Source: Pseudomonas fluorescens
GTDB taxonomy: Bacteria; Pseudomonadota; Gammaproteobacteria; Pseudomonadales; Pseudomonadaceae
Assembly (NCBI RefSeq): GCF_004683905.1
Contig: NZ_CP038438.1
Location: 4,526,001 to 4,590,000 of the forward strand
Direction of reading: 5' to 3'
Length of the DNA stretch: 64,000 nt
Part shown: in pieces, positions 1 through 9,630 of the stretch
Layout: every line of letters begins with the position of its first letter
Position numbering within the stretch: the stretch's first letter is position 1
Program-made: the position numbers and the translations under genes
The notes under the pieces: model-generated
Told to the model about the DNA's origin: nothing
Seen by the model: only the letters and a program-made list of their open reading frames with translations
The model's database searches: none

Positions 1-1
1 C

Positions 2-283
2 AGCGGCATCACCAGCCTGCCGCCGGGCTTGCTGCAACTCGAACACCTGGAAATCGCCGACCTGAGCGACAACGCGATCACCCAGGTTCCCAGCGATATC
101 CTGGAGTTGCCAGAAGAGCGTGCGGACAAATTCAGCCTGCGGAGCAATCCGCTCTCTGAGCTGAGCCTGCAACGGCTGATCGCCTACTTCAAAAAGCACC
201 GCATCGATTTTGGCGTGGAAGCCGTCATCGAACGGGCGGAAATGGAGGTGTCCACGTCTGAAGATTCAGGGGTCGATGAGTGA
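2..283 (+). CDS. C-terminal end of a leucine-rich-repeat protein (partial)
   Basis: The reading frame is open from the left edge and ends at a TGA at 281-283, so only the last 93 or so residues are seen. They show leucine-rich-repeat spacing (LPPGLLQLEHLEIADLSDN followed by ITQVPSDILELP), then a short charged tail. In Pseudomonas such repeats occur at the end of very large dermonecrotic-toxin-like or NEL-type proteins. Here the protein stops soon after the repeats and no NEL ligase domain follows. The function of the whole protein cannot be judged from this fragment. The stop lies 26 bases before the convergent argR stop, with no hairpin terminator between them. Confidence 0.7.
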   Translation, partial: SGITSLPPGLLQLEHLEIADLSDNAITQVPSDILELPEERADKFSLRSNPLSELSLQRLIAYFKKHRIDFGVEAVIERAEMEVSTSEDSGVDE

Positions 284-309
284 CGCTCCGCGGGTTCTGC
301 CGGGGTGCG

Positions 310-1302
310 TCAACCGCGCTCCGGCGGCACTGACGACAGTTCGAACGGACTGCTGCTGCGCCGCTGGTTGCGATCTTCGCGCGGCGTGGCGCCGAAGAAG
401 TTGCGGTAGGCGCTGGAGAAATGCGGCCCGGAGGAGAAACCGCAGGACAGGCCGATCTGGATGATCGACTTGCTGGTTTGCATCAACATCTGCCGGGCCT
501 TGTTCAGGCGCAACTCCAGGTAGTACTGGCTCGGCACGCGGTTGAGGTATTGCTTGAAGATCCGCTCCAGCTGTCGACGGGACACGCACACGTGCTGGGC
601 GATTTCGTCGGTGGTCAGCGGCTCTTCGATGTTGGCTTCCATCAGCAACACCGCTTGGGTGAGCTTCGGATGGCTGGAACCGAGACGGTTCTGCAGTGGA
701 ATGCGCTGGCGTTCACCGCCCTCGCGGATGCGCTCGACCACCAGTTCTTCGGACACCGCACCGGCCAGTTCTGCCCCATGATCACGGGCCAGCACCGCCA
801 GCAACAGGTCGAGTACCGACATGCCGCCACACGCGGTCAGGCGATCACGATCCCAGTCGAACAGGTGACTGGTGGCGATGACTTTCGGGAAACGCTCGGC
901 GAAATCGTCCTGCCAGCGCCAGTGCACGGCCGCGCGATAACCGTCGAGCAGACCGAGCTGCGCCAGCGGATACACGCCCGCCGACAGACCACCGATCACG
1001 CAACCGGCCCGCACCAGTTGCTTGAGCGCGCTGCTGAGGGCCGGGGCCAGAGTGGTCGGTGGCTCGTCGGCGAGCAGGAACAGTTTCTGGAAGTTTTCCA
1101 GCTTGCCGGTCCACGCCTCGCCCGGCAGTTGCCACGCCCCCTCGGCCGCAACGTCTGTCACGGTTTCGGCCTGGAGGAACGACAATTCGTAAACCACCTC
1201 CGGATGCACCCGCTGAGCAACACGCAAGGCCTCCTCCGCCAGCGCCAGCGTCAAAGCTTTAGTGCTGGGCCAAATCAGGAAACCAATTCGATGGGCAGTC
1301 AT
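310..1302 (-). CDS. argR: Arginine-responsive AraC-family regulator ArgR
   Basis: The protein has about 330 residues. An N-terminal DJ-1/PfpI (GATase-1-like) ligand domain is followed by a C-terminal AraC double helix-turn-helix (around CVSRRQLERIFKQY and the later IIQIGLSCGFSS segment). This is the architecture of Pseudomonas ArgR, which activates arginine catabolism and uptake and represses some biosynthetic genes. The identification rests on its place at the end of an aotJQMOP-type operon, as in P. aeruginosa. The start MTAHRIGFLIWP is chosen because the family begins there; an in-frame ATG 39 bases upstream (1341) is possible and neither has a clear Shine-Dalgarno. A REPIN separates it from aotP, so its mRNA may be processed or separately regulated. 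Confidence 0.88.
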   Translation of the reverse strand: MTAHRIGFLIWPSTKALTLALAEEALRVAQRVHPEVVYELSFLQAETVTDVAAEGAWQLPGEAWTGKLENFQKLFLLADEPPTTLAPALSSALKQLVRAGCVIGGLSAGVYPLAQLGLLDGYRAAVHWRWQDDFAERFPKVIATSHLFDWDRDRLTACGGMSVLDLLLAVLARDHGAELAGAVSEELVVERIREGGERQRIPLQNRLGSSHPKLTQAVLLMEANIEEPLTTDEIAQHVCVSRRQLERIFKQYLNRVPSQYYLELRLNKARQMLMQTSKSIIQIGLSCGFSSGPHFSSAYRNFFGATPREDRNQRRSSSPFELSSVPPERG

Positions 1303-1382
1303 GGGCGGGCAATCCGAAACGAAGAACGGTGATGAAGGCATGGGCCAATGCTAGCCCGTAATCGAAGCTGTCGCAGGTCCAT

Positions 1383-1472
1383 TGTGGGAGCGGGCTTGCT
1401 CGCGAAGGCGGTGGTTCAGGCAGCAATGATGTTGACTGATCGACCGTTTTCGCGAGCAAGCCCGCTCCCACA
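1383..1472. repeat. REPIN (inverted pair of GTGGGAGCGGGCTTGCTCGCG-type REPs)
   Basis: Two oppositely oriented copies of the Pseudomonas REP whose core reads GGGAGCGGGCTTGCTCGCG flank a spacer of roughly 40 bases, forming a long hairpin. It sits between argR and aotP inside the operon. Confidence 0.9.
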
Positions 1473-1534
1473 GGGGGACCGAGCCAGTCTTCAGGTCGCG
1501 AAGCATGACCTAATCTGGTGCATAACGGCAGCGA

Positions 1535-2299
1535 TTACTTGAGGCTGCCCGACAGGAATTGTTGCAAGCGCTCGGATTGCGGATTGACCAGCACTTCGCG
1601 CGGGTTGCCGCTCTCTTCCACGACACCTTTGTGCAGGAACACCAACTGGTTCGACACTTCACGGGCGAAGCCCATTTCGTGCGTGACCACGACCATGGTG
1701 CGGCCTTCCTGAGCGAGGGCCTGCATGACTTTCAGCACGTCACCGACCAGCTCCGGGTCAAGCGCCGAAGTCGGTTCGTCGAACAGCATCACTTCCGGCT
1801 CCATCGCCAGCGCACGGGCAATTGCCACACGCTGCTGCTCGCCACCGGACATGTGCCCCGGGAACGCGTCTTTACGATGGGCCACGCCAACCTTGTTCAG
1901 GTAGTGCTCGGCTTTCTCGCGGGCTTCAGCCTTGGACACGCCCAGTACGTGGACCGGCGCTTCCATGATGTTTTCCAGCGCGGTCATGTGCGACCACAGG
2001 TTGAAATGCTGGAACACCATCGACAGGCGCGAACGCATGCGCTGCAGCTGTTTCGGATCAGCGGCTTTCAGCGCGCCGTCCTTGTTCGCTACCAGTTTCA
2101 GCTCTTCGTTGTTGAGCAGGATCTTGCCCGCGTGCGGCTGCTCAAGCAGGTTGATGCAGCGCAGGAAAGTACTTTTGCCGGAGCCACTGGAGCCGATGAT
2201 GCTGATCACATCGCCGGCTGCCGCTTTCAGGGACACGCCCTTGAGCACTTCGTGACTGCCATAGCGTTTATGCAGGTCTTGGACTTCAAGTTTGTACAT
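1535..2299 (-). CDS. aotP: Arginine/ornithine ABC transporter ATP-binding protein AotP
   Basis: A 254-residue ABC ATPase of the polar amino acid uptake family (HisP/GlnQ-like), which powers import through AotQM. It shows the Walker A motif GSSGSGKST near residue 35, the signature MSGGEQQRVAIARAL, Walker B VMLFDEPTSALDPE and the switch histidine in VVVTHEMGFA. The ATG at 2299 (MYKLEVQDLHKRYG) is preferred because the family starts there; a GTG at 2314 is the alternative. It is the penultimate gene of the aot operon, 27 bases after aotO. Confidence 0.92.
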   Translation of the reverse strand: MYKLEVQDLHKRYGSHEVLKGVSLKAAAGDVISIIGSSGSGKSTFLRCINLLEQPHAGKILLNNEELKLVANKDGALKAADPKQLQRMRSRLSMVFQHFNLWSHMTALENIMEAPVHVLGVSKAEAREKAEHYLNKVGVAHRKDAFPGHMSGGEQQRVAIARALAMEPEVMLFDEPTSALDPELVGDVLKVMQALAQEGRTMVVVTHEMGFAREVSNQLVFLHKGVVEESGNPREVLVNPQSERLQQFLSGSLK

Positions 2300-2326
2300 G
2301 CGGTCGGTTCTCACAAAAACAGTCAG

Positions 2327-3439
2327 TCAGTCGTTGAGCAAGCGCCCGTGACGCAGCGCTTCGCGCCCCGCCACCTTGGCCAGCCAGAAACCGGGTTGGG
2401 CATAGCGCAGCCGTTCAATGGCAAACAGCACCCCGGACGTACCAGCACACACCGTGCTGACCCGATCGGACACAGGGTCGATCACTTCGAAAATCTCATC
2501 CCCGGCTTCAACCCACTCGCCGGGTTTACGCAGAAAACTCACCACACCGGGGTGCGGCGCCAACAGTAATTCAGTGCCTTCGAACGGCATGCCTTCGCAC
2601 GGCTCGCTGGCCGGCTTCGGCCACTCGCCAGTGATCAGGCCTTGCTCGGCGAGGAACGCCAGAATGCCTTCAGCCCAGGCTTGCGCATCAACGCGGTCGG
2701 TATTGGCCTGACCGCCGAGCTCGACGGTGGTCGCCAGGCACGCCAGTGGAATCTGCGCGTCCGGGAACTGCCGCGACAGACGCAGCCACGGCAACGAGCA
2801 CGCCTCATCGAAGGAGCTGCCGCCGGAATCTTCCGCCAGCAGACCGACCTTCACATTCAGGTGCGCCGCCAGCGAACGCCACTGCGGCCAATGCTGCGGC
2901 AGCGCATACATGTGCAGCGCGGCTTCAGCGTCGCAATGCAAGTCGAGCACCACATCGGCAGTGCAGGCGTGGCTGAGCAAAACGCGCTGCATGCCTTGCA
3001 ACTGGCTGCTCGCCTCGGGCAATGCCGCCAGATGATCAGCCATGGCCTGACGGATCAGGCGAATGTTGGCGTGCGGATCGTCACCGAGACGCTCGGCCAG
3101 CGCCGCCGCCACCGGTGCGCTCAGCTCGACGAAATCACGGTTGAAATTCTTGCCGCTGCCCGCCTCGAAACGCCCCTGATGATTGCCTTGCAGCAATTGG
3201 CCGAGGCCCAGCGGGTTGGCGACCGGCACCAGTTCGATCACACCGTTGAGCAAGCCTTGGGCTTCGAGCTCGCCGAGGCGCTTTTTCAGCTCCCAGGCGG
3301 TGCGCATGCCCGGCAGTTCGTCGGCGTGCAGGCTGGCCTGGATGTAAGCCTTGCGCTCGCCGCTGCCGAAGCGGAAGACCGAGATCTTGCGCTCGCTGCC
3401 CAAGTGGCTCCACGGCAATACGTGGTCGATGCGTTCCAT
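2327..3439 (-). CDS. aotO: AotO, succinylglutamate desuccinylase/aspartoacylase-family protein
   Basis: A 370-residue member of the zinc carboxypeptidase-like AstE/AspA family. Likely zinc ligands are H38 and E41 (SLHADELPG) and H168 (VLDLHCDAEA). In P. aeruginosa this gene lies between the transport genes of the aot operon and is reported not to be needed for transport; its substrate is not established. It starts one base after the aotM stop, so translation is probably coupled. The C-terminal third (PHPGVVSFLRKPGEWVEAG) resembles the barrel domain of the family. Confidence 0.88.
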   Translation of the reverse strand: MERIDHVLPWSHLGSERKISVFRFGSGERKAYIQASLHADELPGMRTAWELKKRLGELEAQGLLNGVIELVPVANPLGLGQLLQGNHQGRFEAGSGKNFNRDFVELSAPVAAALAERLGDDPHANIRLIRQAMADHLAALPEASSQLQGMQRVLLSHACTADVVLDLHCDAEAALHMYALPQHWPQWRSLAAHLNVKVGLLAEDSGGSSFDEACSLPWLRLSRQFPDAQIPLACLATTVELGGQANTDRVDAQAWAEGILAFLAEQGLITGEWPKPASEPCEGMPFEGTELLLAPHPGVVSFLRKPGEWVEAGDEIFEVIDPVSDRVSTVCAGTSGVLFAIERLRYAQPGFWLAKVAGREALRHGRLLND

Positions 3440-3440
3440 A

Positions 3441-4139
3441 TCAGTGCTTCCGCGGGGCGAGGTAGCTCAACCAGCGGCGCTCGGCCAGCTTGAACAGCTT
3501 CACCAGAATGAAGGTCAGGCACAGGTAGAACACGCCGGCGGTGATGTACGCCTCGAACGGCAGGTAGTACTGCGCGTTGACAGTACGGGCCGCGCCGGTG
3601 ATGTCGATCAGGGTCACGATGGACGCCAGACTGGTGGTCTGCAGCATCATGATCACTTCGTTGCTGTACTGCGGCAGCGCCCGGCGCAGGGCCGATGGCA
3701 ACAGGATGCGCTTGTACAGTTTGAAGCGCGACATGCCCATGGCCTTGGCGGCTTCGATCTCGCCGTTCGGCGTGGCCTTGAGGCTGCCGGCAATGATCTC
3801 GGCGGTGTAGGCGCTGGTGTTGATCGCGAACGCCAGGCACGCACAGAACGTTGCGCTGGACAGCCACGGCCACATGAAGCTTTCACGTACTGCTTCGAAC
3901 TGCGCCAGACCGTAGTAGATCAGGAACAGCTGCACCAGCATCGGCGTGCCGCGGATCACGTAGGTGTAGAGCCACGCGGCGCCGTTGACGATCGGGTTCT
4001 TGGAGACGCGCATCAGGCCCAGCGGCAGTGCCGCCAACAGACCGAACAACAGCGACAGCGCGAGCAGTTTGAGGGTGGTCAGCAGGCCGCCGAGGTACAG
4101 CGGCATGGCCTCCCAAATGACGTTGTAGTCGAAGATCAT
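3441..4139 (-). CDS. aotM: Arginine/ornithine ABC transporter permease AotM
   Basis: A 232-residue inner-membrane permease of the HisM/GlnP type with several hydrophobic segments, beginning near residue 15. The conserved EAA loop (GEIEAAKAMGMSRFKLYKRI) docks the ATPase. It pairs with AotQ to form the heterodimeric channel. Its start overlaps the end of aotQ by four bases (ATGA), which indicates translational coupling and equal output of the two subunits. Confidence 0.92.
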   Translation of the reverse strand: MIFDYNVIWEAMPLYLGGLLTTLKLLALSLLFGLLAALPLGLMRVSKNPIVNGAAWLYTYVIRGTPMLVQLFLIYYGLAQFEAVRESFMWPWLSSATFCACLAFAINTSAYTAEIIAGSLKATPNGEIEAAKAMGMSRFKLYKRILLPSALRRALPQYSNEVIMMLQTTSLASIVTLIDITGAARTVNAQYYLPFEAYITAGVFYLCLTFILVKLFKLAERRWLSYLAPRKH

Positions 4140-4825
4140 AGATCAGCCGCCCTTACGCCTACCGAGTAGCGCTTCTCAAGGTGACGCAGCGCCAGCAACG
4201 AGACACTGGTAATCACCAGGTACATCGCCGCCACTGCGAGGAAGAAGGTGAAAGGCTCGCGGGTGGCATCCGCCGCCTGCTTGGCCTTGAACATCATGTC
4301 TTGCAGACCGACCACCGAAATCAGCGCGGTGGCCTTGGTCAGAACCAGCCAGTTGTTGGTGAAGCCAGGAATCGCCAGGCGAATCATCTGCGGCACCATC
4401 ACCCGGAAGAACACCTGAAAACTGCTCATGCCGTACGCCATGCCCGCTTCGGCCTGGCCTTTTGGGATCGCCATGAACGCGCCACGGAAGGTTTCCGAAA
4501 GGTACGCACCGAAGATGAAACCGAGGGTGCCGATACCGGCGGCCAGCGGATTCAGGTCGATGTAGTCGTCATAGCCGAGCATCGGCGCGACGCGGTTGAG
4601 CAGGTCCTGACCGCCGTAGAAGATCAGCAGGATCAGCACCAGGTCGGGAATCCCGCGGATCACCGTGGAATACAGATCGCCCAGCCACGCCAGCCAGCGA
4701 ATCGGCGACAGGCGCAACGCGACCCCGATCAGCCCGAGAACGATGGCCAGGGCCATGGACGACAAGGCGAGCTGAAGCGTCAGCCATGCGCCATCGAGGA
4801 TGACAGCCCCGTAGCCTTTCAACAT
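4136..4825 (-). CDS. aotQ: Arginine/ornithine ABC transporter permease AotQ
   Basis: A 229-residue permease of the HisQ type. The EAA motif is in PKGQAEAGMAYGMSSFQVFF, and about five hydrophobic segments are visible. It forms the second half of the uptake channel. The gene lies about 90 bases downstream of aotJ; the gap is long enough for mRNA processing that would give more binding protein than membrane subunits, a usual feature of such operons. Confidence 0.92.
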   Translation of the reverse strand: MLKGYGAVILDGAWLTLQLALSSMALAIVLGLIGVALRLSPIRWLAWLGDLYSTVIRGIPDLVLILLIFYGGQDLLNRVAPMLGYDDYIDLNPLAAGIGTLGFIFGAYLSETFRGAFMAIPKGQAEAGMAYGMSSFQVFFRVMVPQMIRLAIPGFTNNWLVLTKATALISVVGLQDMMFKAKQAADATREPFTFFLAVAAMYLVITSVSLLALRHLEKRYSVGVRAADL

Positions 4826-4916
4826 GATTCAGGTCCTCGAAAGTTGGGATGAAAAAATGGCGCAAACCGCAGAGATCCTGTTGCTTGCGCCATTTCTGAC
4901 TTGTCGCAGAGACGTG

Positions 4917-5690
4917 TTACTTGCCGTAGATATCGAAGGCGAAGTACTTGTCCTGGATAGCTTTGTATTTACCGTTTTCACGGATAGCCGCGATGGCAGC
5001 GTTGATCTTGTCTTTCAGCGCGTCACCCTTGCGCACCGCGATGCCTACGCCGTCGCCGAAGTATTTGACGTCGGTGAACTGCGGGCCAACGAAGGCGAAG
5101 CCTTTGCCGGAATCAGTGTTCAGGAAGCCGTCCTGCAGCAGGGTGGCATCAGCCACGGTACCGTCGAGGCGACCAGCAGCCACGTCGAGGTAGATTTCGT
5201 TCTGCGAGCCGTATGGCTTGATCTCGGCACCCAGCGGGGCCAGGACTTCGCGGGCGAAACGCTCGTGGATCGAACCACGTTGTACACCGATGTTTTTGCC
5301 CTTGAGCTCAGACAGGTTGTCGCTGACAACGGTGCCCTGCTTCATGACCAGACGGGCCGGGGTGTTGTAGTACTTGTTGGTGAAGTCCACGGACTTCTTG
5401 CGGTCTTCGGTGATCGACATGGACGACAGGATCGCGTCGATCTTGCGCACTTTCAGTGCCGGGATCAGACCGTCGAACTCTTGCTCGACCCACTGGCACT
5501 TGACCTTCATTTCTTCACACAGGGCATTGCCGATGTCGTAGTCGAAACCAACGATGCTGCCATCCGGCGCTTTGGAAGCGAACGGAGGGTACGCCGCTTC
5601 GATACCGATCTTCAGAGGTTTTTCATCAGCGAAGGAATTCAGCGACAGCACGGACAGTGCCAGGGCGCCAAGCAGCACAAGTTTCTTCAT
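4917..5690 (-). CDS. aotJ: Periplasmic arginine/ornithine-binding protein AotJ
   Basis: A 257-residue solute-binding protein of family 3 (SBP_bac_3, LAO/HisJ-like). A signal peptide (MKKLVLLGALALSVLSLNSFA, about 22 residues) precedes the mature start DEKPLKIG. The family signature GFDYDIGNALCEEM is present, with a cysteine pair likely to form the disulphide seen in LAO proteins. It is the first gene of the aot operon and has a good Shine-Dalgarno (GGAGTCCCAAG before ATG). An ArgR half-site-like sequence lies about 190 bases upstream. Confidence 0.93.
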   Translation of the reverse strand: MKKLVLLGALALSVLSLNSFADEKPLKIGIEAAYPPFASKAPDGSIVGFDYDIGNALCEEMKVKCQWVEQEFDGLIPALKVRKIDAILSSMSITEDRKKSVDFTNKYYNTPARLVMKQGTVVSDNLSELKGKNIGVQRGSIHERFAREVLAPLGAEIKPYGSQNEIYLDVAAGRLDGTVADATLLQDGFLNTDSGKGFAFVGPQFTDVKYFGDGVGIAVRKGDALKDKINAAIAAIRENGKYKAIQDKYFAFDIYGK

Positions 5691-5870
5691 CTTGGGACTC
5701 CATCGGTAAAGGGCAAAAACGGCAGAGTGAGCGACAGCCCAATATGCGAATGGGTGAATCGGGAAAGCGGCGCAGCATCGGTGGGAAATTTCCCATTGAA
5801 ACCCTCGGAGGTTTCAACGTCAGCCACGATGAGCGAGTGATCGGCATTCTAACGACAGGCCCGAAGCCGA

Positions 5871-5888
5871 TATTTCTTCAATGCGACA
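5871..5888 (-). promoter_or_regulatory. Possible ArgR half-site upstream of aotJ
   Basis: On the minus strand the sequence reads TGTCGC, eight bases, then AA, which matches the half-site TGTCGC-N8-AA that I recall for Pseudomonas ArgR. It lies about 190 bases before the aotJ start. A second half-site at the usual spacing was not clearly found, so this is tentative. Confidence 0.35.
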
Positions 5889-6240
5889 ACTAATTACAGA
5901 TGCACAGAGAAACCCGCTTGAGCGCATTGACAGCCTTGCAAATTCATGCAAGAGCGAAAGACAGTGAACCGATCTATGCTGCAAATTGCGGGCCTATTAT
6001 TCGCAAACCCTTCTAATCCGGCAAGCGCAGCGTTGTGTCTTATTTTTCACCGGGGGTTTTAAGGCTCTAAAACGGGGCATTGCGTTTCCCTTCGCCCCGC
6101 GGCGGGGCGGGCGGTTACACATTTGGTTACTCAGGTAGGCATGGGTAACAGCGGGAAGGGGCTTACGCGGGAAATCGATAATTATTGGTTGGGTGGGTTT
6201 TCATTCCGACAGCGAAGTACACCGGTGTCTGACAGATGGC
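5889..6240. other. Intergenic region without a recognised gene
   Basis: This stretch between the aotJ promoter and the repeat downstream of acsA has no convincing coding frame. It holds a GC-rich run (CGCCCCGCGGCGGGGCGGGCGG, split around 6090-6115) able to form a strong hairpin, but no run of T directly after it. Nothing else is recognised. Confidence 0.4.
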
Positions 6241-6241
6241 T

Positions 6242-6309
6242 ATCGCGAGCAGGCTCACTCCTACAGTGATCGCGCTCCAATCAACTGTAGGAGTGAGCCT
6301 GCTCGCGAT
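6242..6309. repeat. REPIN of the GTAGGAGTGAGCCTGCTCGCGA subtype
   Basis: Two inverted copies of the REP variant ATCGCGAGCAGGCTCACTCC are separated by about 15 bases. It is a different sequence subtype from the GGGAGCGGGCTTGCTCGCG family found at 1.4 kb. Confidence 0.88.
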
Positions 6310-6344
6310 GAGGCCAGCAAAACCACCCCAAAACCTCCAGACAC

Positions 6345-6382
6345 AAAAAAGCCCCACCCGGCAAACACCGGACAGGGCTTTT
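6345..6382 (-). terminator. Rho-independent terminator of acsA
   Basis: Read on the minus strand, an AGCCCTGTCCGG arm pairs with CCGGGTGGGGCT (some G-U pairs) and is followed by six T. It lies 18 bases past the acsA stop. Confidence 0.8.
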
Positions 6383-6399
6383 CAATGCATCAGACAGAC

Positions 6400-8355
<1,956 letters not shown>

Positions 8356-8759
8356 CTTTCTTACCTCGGTGGAATAGTTGTTTTTGTATGACCCCGTTGT
8401 AGCCGGGCCGGGCCCATAGAACCATTCGACGATGGTAGTAACAAGCCCCTACAAAACATGGCGATACCCAGACAGCAAGCCCGACGCACTACCCCCAAAC
8501 ACCCCAAACCCCTTGTAGGAGCTTGCCTGCAAGCGATCCAGACAACTCGGTTCCCCAGACAAATTGCATCGCCAGAAAACGCTCTCCTCACCCTAACGAC
8601 CGATTGTTACCAAAACCGCGAAAAGTGTTTATCAAAACTCCACCTGTTTACCCCCACCCCACCCCCCTAAAATCCGCATCGCCGACAAGGCAAACCGATT
8701 AACAACGTTACAGCCCCCACGAAGGCCGTTAATCAACTTATCCAAGTGATGAAGTTCCA
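8356..8759. other. Intergenic region between acsA and the DUF2790 gene
   Basis: About 400 bases carry the divergent promoters of acsA (minus) and the DUF2790 gene (plus). A lone REP half (TTGTAGGAGCTTGCCTGCAAGCG) lies at about 8513-8535. C- and A-rich runs follow (8640-8670). No coding frame looks real and no clear sigma-70 pair stands out. Confidence 0.4.
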
Positions 8760-8784
8760 CACGCAACCCTAAAAAGGTTGCGTG
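8760..8784. promoter_or_regulatory. Perfect 9-bp hairpin in the leader of the DUF2790 gene
   Basis: CACGCAACC (8760-8768) and GGTTGCGTG (8776-8784) are exact inverted copies with a seven-base A-rich loop, 33 bases before the start codon. There is no T run, so an operator or mRNA structure is more likely than a terminator. Confidence 0.5.
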
Positions 8785-8816
8785 ACCCCACTCGACCTCA
8801 AAAAGGTAAATCTGAA

Positions 8817-9077
8817 ATGAAAGCTTTATTGGTTCTGGCCCTCAGCAGCCTGTGCGCAACCGCCATGGCAGACGAGGTCCCGACTGATGTCGCACAGCAA
8901 CAACCGGTGATCGAGGAATACACTTACTCCACTCACCTGGACATCGCCAAAGTTGTATCGATGAGCGAAGTGCCGAATGTCTGCGAAGTGGTACCGGCCA
9001 AAATGGAGTACGACGACTCCAAGGGTCAGCGCCACATCCTGCGTTACAGCGTCATGGGCAACGGCTGCACCAATTGA
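8817..9077 (+). CDS. Small secreted DUF2790-family protein
   Basis: The protein has 86 residues. A signal peptide (MKALLVLALSSLCATAMA) is followed by a mature domain with EEYTYSTHLDIAKVVSMSEVPN and two cysteines (in VCEVVP and GNGCTN) that could form one disulphide in the periplasm. It matches the DUF2790 family, common as several paralogues in Pseudomonas, whose function is not established. The ATG at 8817 is chosen because it begins the signal peptide and has an AAGGT sequence upstream; the frame extends upstream to 8778 without a sensible protein sequence. Confidence 0.85.
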   Translation: MKALLVLALSSLCATAMADEVPTDVAQQQPVIEEYTYSTHLDIAKVVSMSEVPNVCEVVPAKMEYDDSKGQRHILRYSVMGNGCTN

Positions 9078-9187
9078 TGATTGAGACTGCACCGAATCGG
9101 ACCGCTCAGCGCCTCATTTGAGGGTCGATTCCAGCCCGGCTTCGGTCGGGCTCAGTTGTGTCTGGAGTCGTCAAAAATGCTTGCAAA

Positions 9188-9203
9188 ACACTAGATGTAG
9201 TGA
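9188..9203. promoter_or_regulatory. NrdR-box-like site upstream of nrdB
   Basis: ACACTAGATGTAGTGA matches the palindromic NrdR consensus ACACWATATATWGTGT at 13 of 16 positions. NrdR represses ribonucleotide reductase genes. NrdR usually binds two boxes about three helical turns apart; I could not find the second. Confidence 0.55.
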
Positions 9204-9630
9204 AAAACCGGTTTTTTTGTTCGTTTTTTGAGCAAATCCACAATCGCGAGATTTTTGCGAAAAAAAATCTATCCCCGGCAAAGCCCTGTAAACCCGCACT
9301 CTCATCGAAAAACCAGCCTCCTCGACCGCTCCATGCGCGGATTCGCCTCAGCACAGCCGTGTTTTTTTCCCTATAATGCCGCCCTAATCGGGTCAGCAAT
9401 ATTCCCTTACAGGGAGCAAAAGCCATTCTGAAGCCCCGCAGCAGCGTCAACGCTGATCTGCGCCCGTCAGAGGCTCTCGGAAACCCGTACAAAATTCTGT
9501 TTTATTGCCTGCCTTGGCTGCCGCAAAAAACGATTCCTTAAGATCCAACGCGGTCTGTACGACCGTGTGAAAAACCAACCAATCAGGTTTCACACGGGGC
9601 GACAGGCCCTCACGCAGGAGACGACACGTC
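9204..9630. other. Long non-coding leader of nrdB
   Basis: More than 400 bases between the NrdR-like box and nrdB hold T- and A-runs, the candidate -10 at 9372 and no convincing gene. The start of nrdA was looked for here and not found. Confidence 0.4.
9372..9377 (+). promoter_or_regulatory. Candidate -10 box (TATAAT) upstream of nrdB
   Basis: A perfect TATAAT lies in CCCTATAATGCCG, but no good -35 hexamer is seen at 16-18 bases. It would give a leader of about 245 bases before nrdB. Confidence 0.35.

Noticed and set aside
9132..9152. AGCCCGGCTTCGGTCGGGCT as a terminator after the DUF2790 gene
   Set aside because: The stem is good but there is no T run after it, so it is only a weak candidate and was not listed as a terminator.
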